Made by a program: the position numbers and the translations under genes. From Holdemanella porci (GTDB lineage: Bacteria > Bacillota_I > Bacilli_A > Erysipelotrichales > Erysipelotrichaceae), in NCBI RefSeq assembly GCF_019052655.1, contig NZ_JAHQVB010000005.1:1-64000 (forward strand): DNA of 64,000 bases, in the 5' to 3' direction. Below the pieces are notes generated by a model, which worked only from the letters and a program-made list of their open reading frames with translations, made no database searches and had not been told where the DNA came from. Positions within the stretch are counted from its first letter, which is position 1, and every line of letters begins with the position of its first letter. This document shows positions 61,237 to 64,000 of this stretch, piece after piece.

Positions 61237-63945
61237 ATGGAAGAAAAGTTTGATGTGACAGGCATGACATGTGCGGCTTGTCAGGCTAATGTAACTCGTG
61301 TTGTGAGTAAGTTAGATGGTGTGAGTCATTGTGATGTCTCTTTATTATCGAATTCAATGAAGGTTGAATTTGATCAAGATAAGGTGAATGAACAAACGAT
61401 TTGTGAAGCTGTAAAACAGATTGGCTATGGAGCTAGTGTGCATGGTCAAAAGACAGAGGTTCGTAAAGTATGGCAGAATCGTCAGAATCGAGTGGAATCG
61501 GATCAAAGAAGTGCTAAACAAAGATTGATTTTAAGTTTAGTTTTATTGGTTCCTTTACTTCTAATTGCGATGGGTCCTATGGTAGGCCTTCCTATTTTAG
61601 AGGGTATGGAATGGATGATGGTTTCAGCCTTAACACAGCTGATTCTATGTCTATTTATATTGTTTATTCAAAGACATTTCTTTATTACAGGTTTTAAGGC
61701 TTTAATTAAAAAGTCGGCCAATATGGATTCTTTAGTTGCGATGGGTTCAGGTGCAAGCTTTGTGTATGGCTTGGTCGGTATTTATCAGATGGCCTATTAT
61801 TTTGGTGTGCAGAATATGGAAATGGCCCATATGGCAATGCATTCTTTATACTTTGAGTCGGCCGCAACCATTGTGACTTTGGTTAGTGTTGGAAAGTATT
61901 TGGAGTCTAGATCTAAGGCAAAAACGAGCGATGCCTTAGATAAGTTGGTGGACTTAGCACCAAAAAATGCGACGATCTTAAGGGATGGGAAAGAAATTGT
62001 TGTGTCGAGTGAAAGTATTCAAATTCATGATATAGTTGTGATTCGTCCGGGACAAAGAATTCCAGTAGATGGTAAAGTTATTTCGGGTACAGGTTATGTG
62101 GATCAGTCGGCGATTACGGGTGAGAGTCTTCCGGTAGAAAAGAATGTAGGGGATTCAGTCATTTCAGCTACTATGAATGAGAATGGTACTTTTCAGTTTG
62201 AGGCTGAAAAAGTAGGTGAAGATACAACTTTGGCTAAGATCATTCAGCTAGTCGATGATGCTGGTAACTCAAAGGCCCCTATTGCTCGTTTGGCAGATAA
62301 AGTTAGTGGTGTATTTGTTCCTGTTGTGATTTTAATCGCATTGATTACATTTGTCGCATGGTTGATCAGTGGTCAAACGATTCAATTTGCGTTATCCAAT
62401 GCGATTAGTGTACTCGTGATTTCTTGTCCTTGTGCCTTAGGTTTAGCTACGCCAGTTGCGATTATGGTAGGTACGGGTAAGGCAGCGGAAAATGGAATTT
62501 TAATTAAGTCGGCTGCCATATTAGAACAGCTACATTCGATTGATACGATTGTATTAGATAAGACGGGTACGATTACTTCAGGAAAGCCAAGTGTTCAAGG
62601 TGTTAAGGTATATACAAATATTAGTATGAATGACTTTATTTCAATGGCGGCAAGCTTAGAGAGTGGTTCTTTGCATCCTTTGGGACAGGCTATTGTGGAG
62701 TATGCGGAAGATAAAAATATAAAGCTTCAACAACCTGAACAATTCACAAACATTTCGGGTCGTGGTATTCAGGTTAAGCTAAATGGACATGTGTATTTGG
62801 CAGGAAATAAAAGGTTATTAGAAGAGAAAAATATTCAAATAAATCAAAATGTTTTATCAGACTTAGATGCTTATGCAAGTTTAGGTCAAACTCCATTGAT
62901 TTTTGTGGAAGATCAAAATGTGATTGGTTTAATAAGTGTGGCGGATACCATTCGTAGTACGAGTCAGGTTGCATTAGAACAATTTAAAAAGAAGAATATG
63001 CGTGTGGTTATGTTGACTGGAGACAATCAAAAAACAGCGAATGCGATTGGTAAATCTTTAAGTGTGGATGAAGTGATTAGTGATGTGTTGCCACAAGATA
63101 AGGAGAGTGTAATTCGTAAGCTTCAAGAACAAGGTAAGAAGGTTATGATGGTGGGTGATGGTATCAATGATGCGCCTGCATTAATGCGTGCAGATATTGG
63201 GGTTGCGATTGGTGCTGGAACCGATATTGCCTTAGATAGTGCGGATGTGATTTTGATGAAAAGCTCTTTATTGGATGTAGTGACGGCAATTGATTTATCA
63301 AGTGACGTTATTAAAAATATTAAGATGAATCTATTTTGGGCTTTCTTCTATAACATTTTAGGAATCCCAGTTGCGACAGGTTTATTGTATCCAGCATTTG
63401 GACTTCGATTATCACCAATGATTGGTTCGGCATGTATGTCTTTGAGTAGTGTTTGTGTTGTCACAAACGCTTTACGACTTCGTTATTTTAAACCTAGAGT
63501 TGAAATGGAAGAAGTCAAAACATACACAATGCATATTGATGGTATGTCCTGTGGACATTGTGCATGGTTAGTAGAGGATGCTTTAAAGAAGGTTCCAAAT
63601 GTAAAAGAAGTTCGTGTGGATTATAATTTAGGTAAGGCCGATATTGACTATGTGCAACAAGTAAATAAGGTGGCTTTAAAACAAGCGGTTGAAGATGCGG
63701 GTTATATTCCCGTTGAATATAAGGAGGAAAAGAAAATGAAAAAAGTAGTAACAGTAGATGGTATGATGTGCATGCATTGTGTGGCACACGTAAAGGATGC
63801 ATTAAGTAAAGTGGAAGGTGTAAGTGATGTAGTGGTTAGTTTAGATGAAAAAACAGCTACATTAAATTGCACAGAGAATATCACAGATCAGATGTTGAGT
63901 GATGCCGTGACAAATGCAGGATATACAGTCATTTCTGTAAAATAA
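61237..63945 (+). CDS. copA: Copper-exporting P1B-ATPase CopA with one N-terminal and two C-terminal HMA domains
   Basis: 902 residues from ATG 61237 (GTAGGTGG before it). N-terminal HMA domain with GMTCAACQANV, eight membrane segments, the membrane metal site VISCPCALGLATP, the phosphorylation site VLDKTGTITSG, the ATP-binding GSLHPLG and hinge MVGDGINDAPAL. After the last membrane segments two further HMA domains follow, GMSCGHCAWLVEDAL and GMMCMHCVAHVKDAL. C-terminal HMA domains are unusual; CopA normally has them at the N-terminus. The last one looks like a fused CopZ chaperone and keeps its own ribosome binding site. Confidence 0.95.
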   Translation: MEEKFDVTGMTCAACQANVTRVVSKLDGVSHCDVSLLSNSMKVEFDQDKVNEQTICEAVKQIGYGASVHGQKTEVRKVWQNRQNRVESDQRSAKQRLILSLVLLVPLLLIAMGPMVGLPILEGMEWMMVSALTQLILCLFILFIQRHFFITGFKALIKKSANMDSLVAMGSGASFVYGLVGIYQMAYYFGVQNMEMAHMAMHSLYFESAATIVTLVSVGKYLESRSKAKTSDALDKLVDLAPKNATILRDGKEIVVSSESIQIHDIVVIRPGQRIPVDGKVISGTGYVDQSAITGESLPVEKNVGDSVISATMNENGTFQFEAEKVGEDTTLAKIIQLVDDAGNSKAPIARLADKVSGVFVPVVILIALITFVAWLISGQTIQFALSNAISVLVISCPCALGLATPVAIMVGTGKAAENGILIKSAAILEQLHSIDTIVLDKTGTITSGKPSVQGVKVYTNISMNDFISMAASLESGSLHPLGQAIVEYAEDKNIKLQQPEQFTNISGRGIQVKLNGHVYLAGNKRLLEEKNIQINQNVLSDLDAYASLGQTPLIFVEDQNVIGLISVADTIRSTSQVALEQFKKKNMRVVMLTGDNQKTANAIGKSLSVDEVISDVLPQDKESVIRKLQEQGKKVMMVGDGINDAPALMRADIGVAIGAGTDIALDSADVILMKSSLLDVVTAIDLSSDVIKNIKMNLFWAFFYNILGIPVATGLLYPAFGLRLSPMIGSACMSLSSVCVVTNALRLRYFKPRVEMEEVKTYTMHIDGMSCGHCAWLVEDALKKVPNVKEVRVDYNLGKADIDYVQQVNKVALKQAVEDAGYIPVEYKEEKKMKKVVTVDGMMCMHCVAHVKDALSKVEGVSDVVVSLDEKTATLNCTENITDQMLSDAVTNAGYTVISVK
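63736..63945 (+). CDS. copZ: CopZ-like copper chaperone nested in frame at the 3' end of copA
   Basis: ATG 63736 is preceded by AAGGAGG at 63721-63727, the best ribosome binding site of the operon, and is in the copA frame. It would give a free 69-residue protein, MKKVVTVDGMMCMHCVAHVK onward, exactly CopZ-sized with the M-x-C-x-x-C copper motif. The same codons also form the last domain of CopA. Both products are expected: a full CopA and a separate chaperone. Translation from this start is inferred from the signals only. Confidence 0.6.
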   Translation: MKKVVTVDGMMCMHCVAHVKDALSKVEGVSDVVVSLDEKTATLNCTENITDQMLSDAVTNAGYTVISVK

Positions 63946-64000
63946 AGAATCATAAAAATAAAAAAAGTCAAGACTTGTAAGCGTATTCAGAATATTCTAT

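Noticed and set aside
1-64000. Long open frames opposite secA, prfB, potABCD, copA and others
   Set aside because: They lack ribosome binding sites, have unlikely compositions and lie wholly within strong genes on the other strand.
1-64000. tRNA, rRNA, prophage and plasmid origin
   Set aside because: None was recognised; I could not run a covariance search, so a missed tRNA is possible but the gaps are short.

Overview
The window is AT-rich DNA from a low-GC Gram-positive bacterium. Strong purine-rich ribosome binding sites, many intrinsic terminators, RF2 autoregulation by frameshift, LuxS, SecA, lactose/cellobiose-type PTS proteins and several oligoendopeptidase F and M42 peptidases suggest a host-associated Firmicute; Erysipelotrichia is my best guess from the overall feel of the proteins, which is inference. 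No rRNA, tRNA, prophage or CRISPR array was seen.

Layout. 1-6.8 kb: the end of an Rpn-type nuclease/transposase gene, then manA, mutY-luxS and secA-prfB (prfB with a +1 frameshift site). 6.8-9.2 kb: a 32-bp tandem repeat, then a U32-like protein, a nitroreductase-like protein and a MmcQ/YjbR gene interrupted by one in-frame TGA. 9.2-24.7 kb: a metabolic island with YitT, a PRD regulator, an RDD protein, a split lactose/cellobiose-family PTS (IIC, IIA, IIB), a GrdB-related protein, two M42 peptidases (one apparently inactive), M81, M19 and M3 peptidases, a glycosylasparaginase, a short PepV-like M20 peptidase and CutC. Six palindromes of the form TTTCCTA-N4/5-TAGGAAA lie 32-33 bp upstream of a -10 box at six promoters in this island, which ties it into one probable regulon. 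The best reading is a PTS-coupled route for GlcNAc-asparagine or small glycopeptides.

24.8-28.6 kb: an ATPase gene split by a 2,370-bp IS1595-like element with 15-bp inverted repeats and an 8-bp target duplication. The element has an internally deleted transposase and carries a type III toxin-antitoxin module: two 42-bp pseudoknot RNA repeats, a terminator and a toxin gene. 28.6-38.7 kb: a second pepF, pheA with an aminotransferase, a GNAT, a SWIM-SNF2 helicase, malQ and a cyclophilin lipoprotein. 38.8-46.4 kb: a decayed chimera of a CydD-like ABC gene and a YgbA-like gene, a second YitT, a GltD-like oxidoreductase, a TetM-like GTPase fused to a YacP/Rae1-type NYN nuclease domain, a flavoprotein and two poorly known genes. 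46.5-51.4 kb: a polyamine operon (XRE-cupin regulator, PotA with a duplicated insert, PotB, fused PotCD). 51.4-55.5 kb: eutH, an alpha-hydroxy-acid oxidase family protein, a DUF4143 ATPase behind 33-bp repeats, and small proteins. 55.6-60.9 kb: KtrAB potassium uptake divergent from a truncated KdpD-like kinase and KdpE regulator. 60.9-63.9 kb: csoR-copA, with copZ nested in frame at the 3' end of copA.
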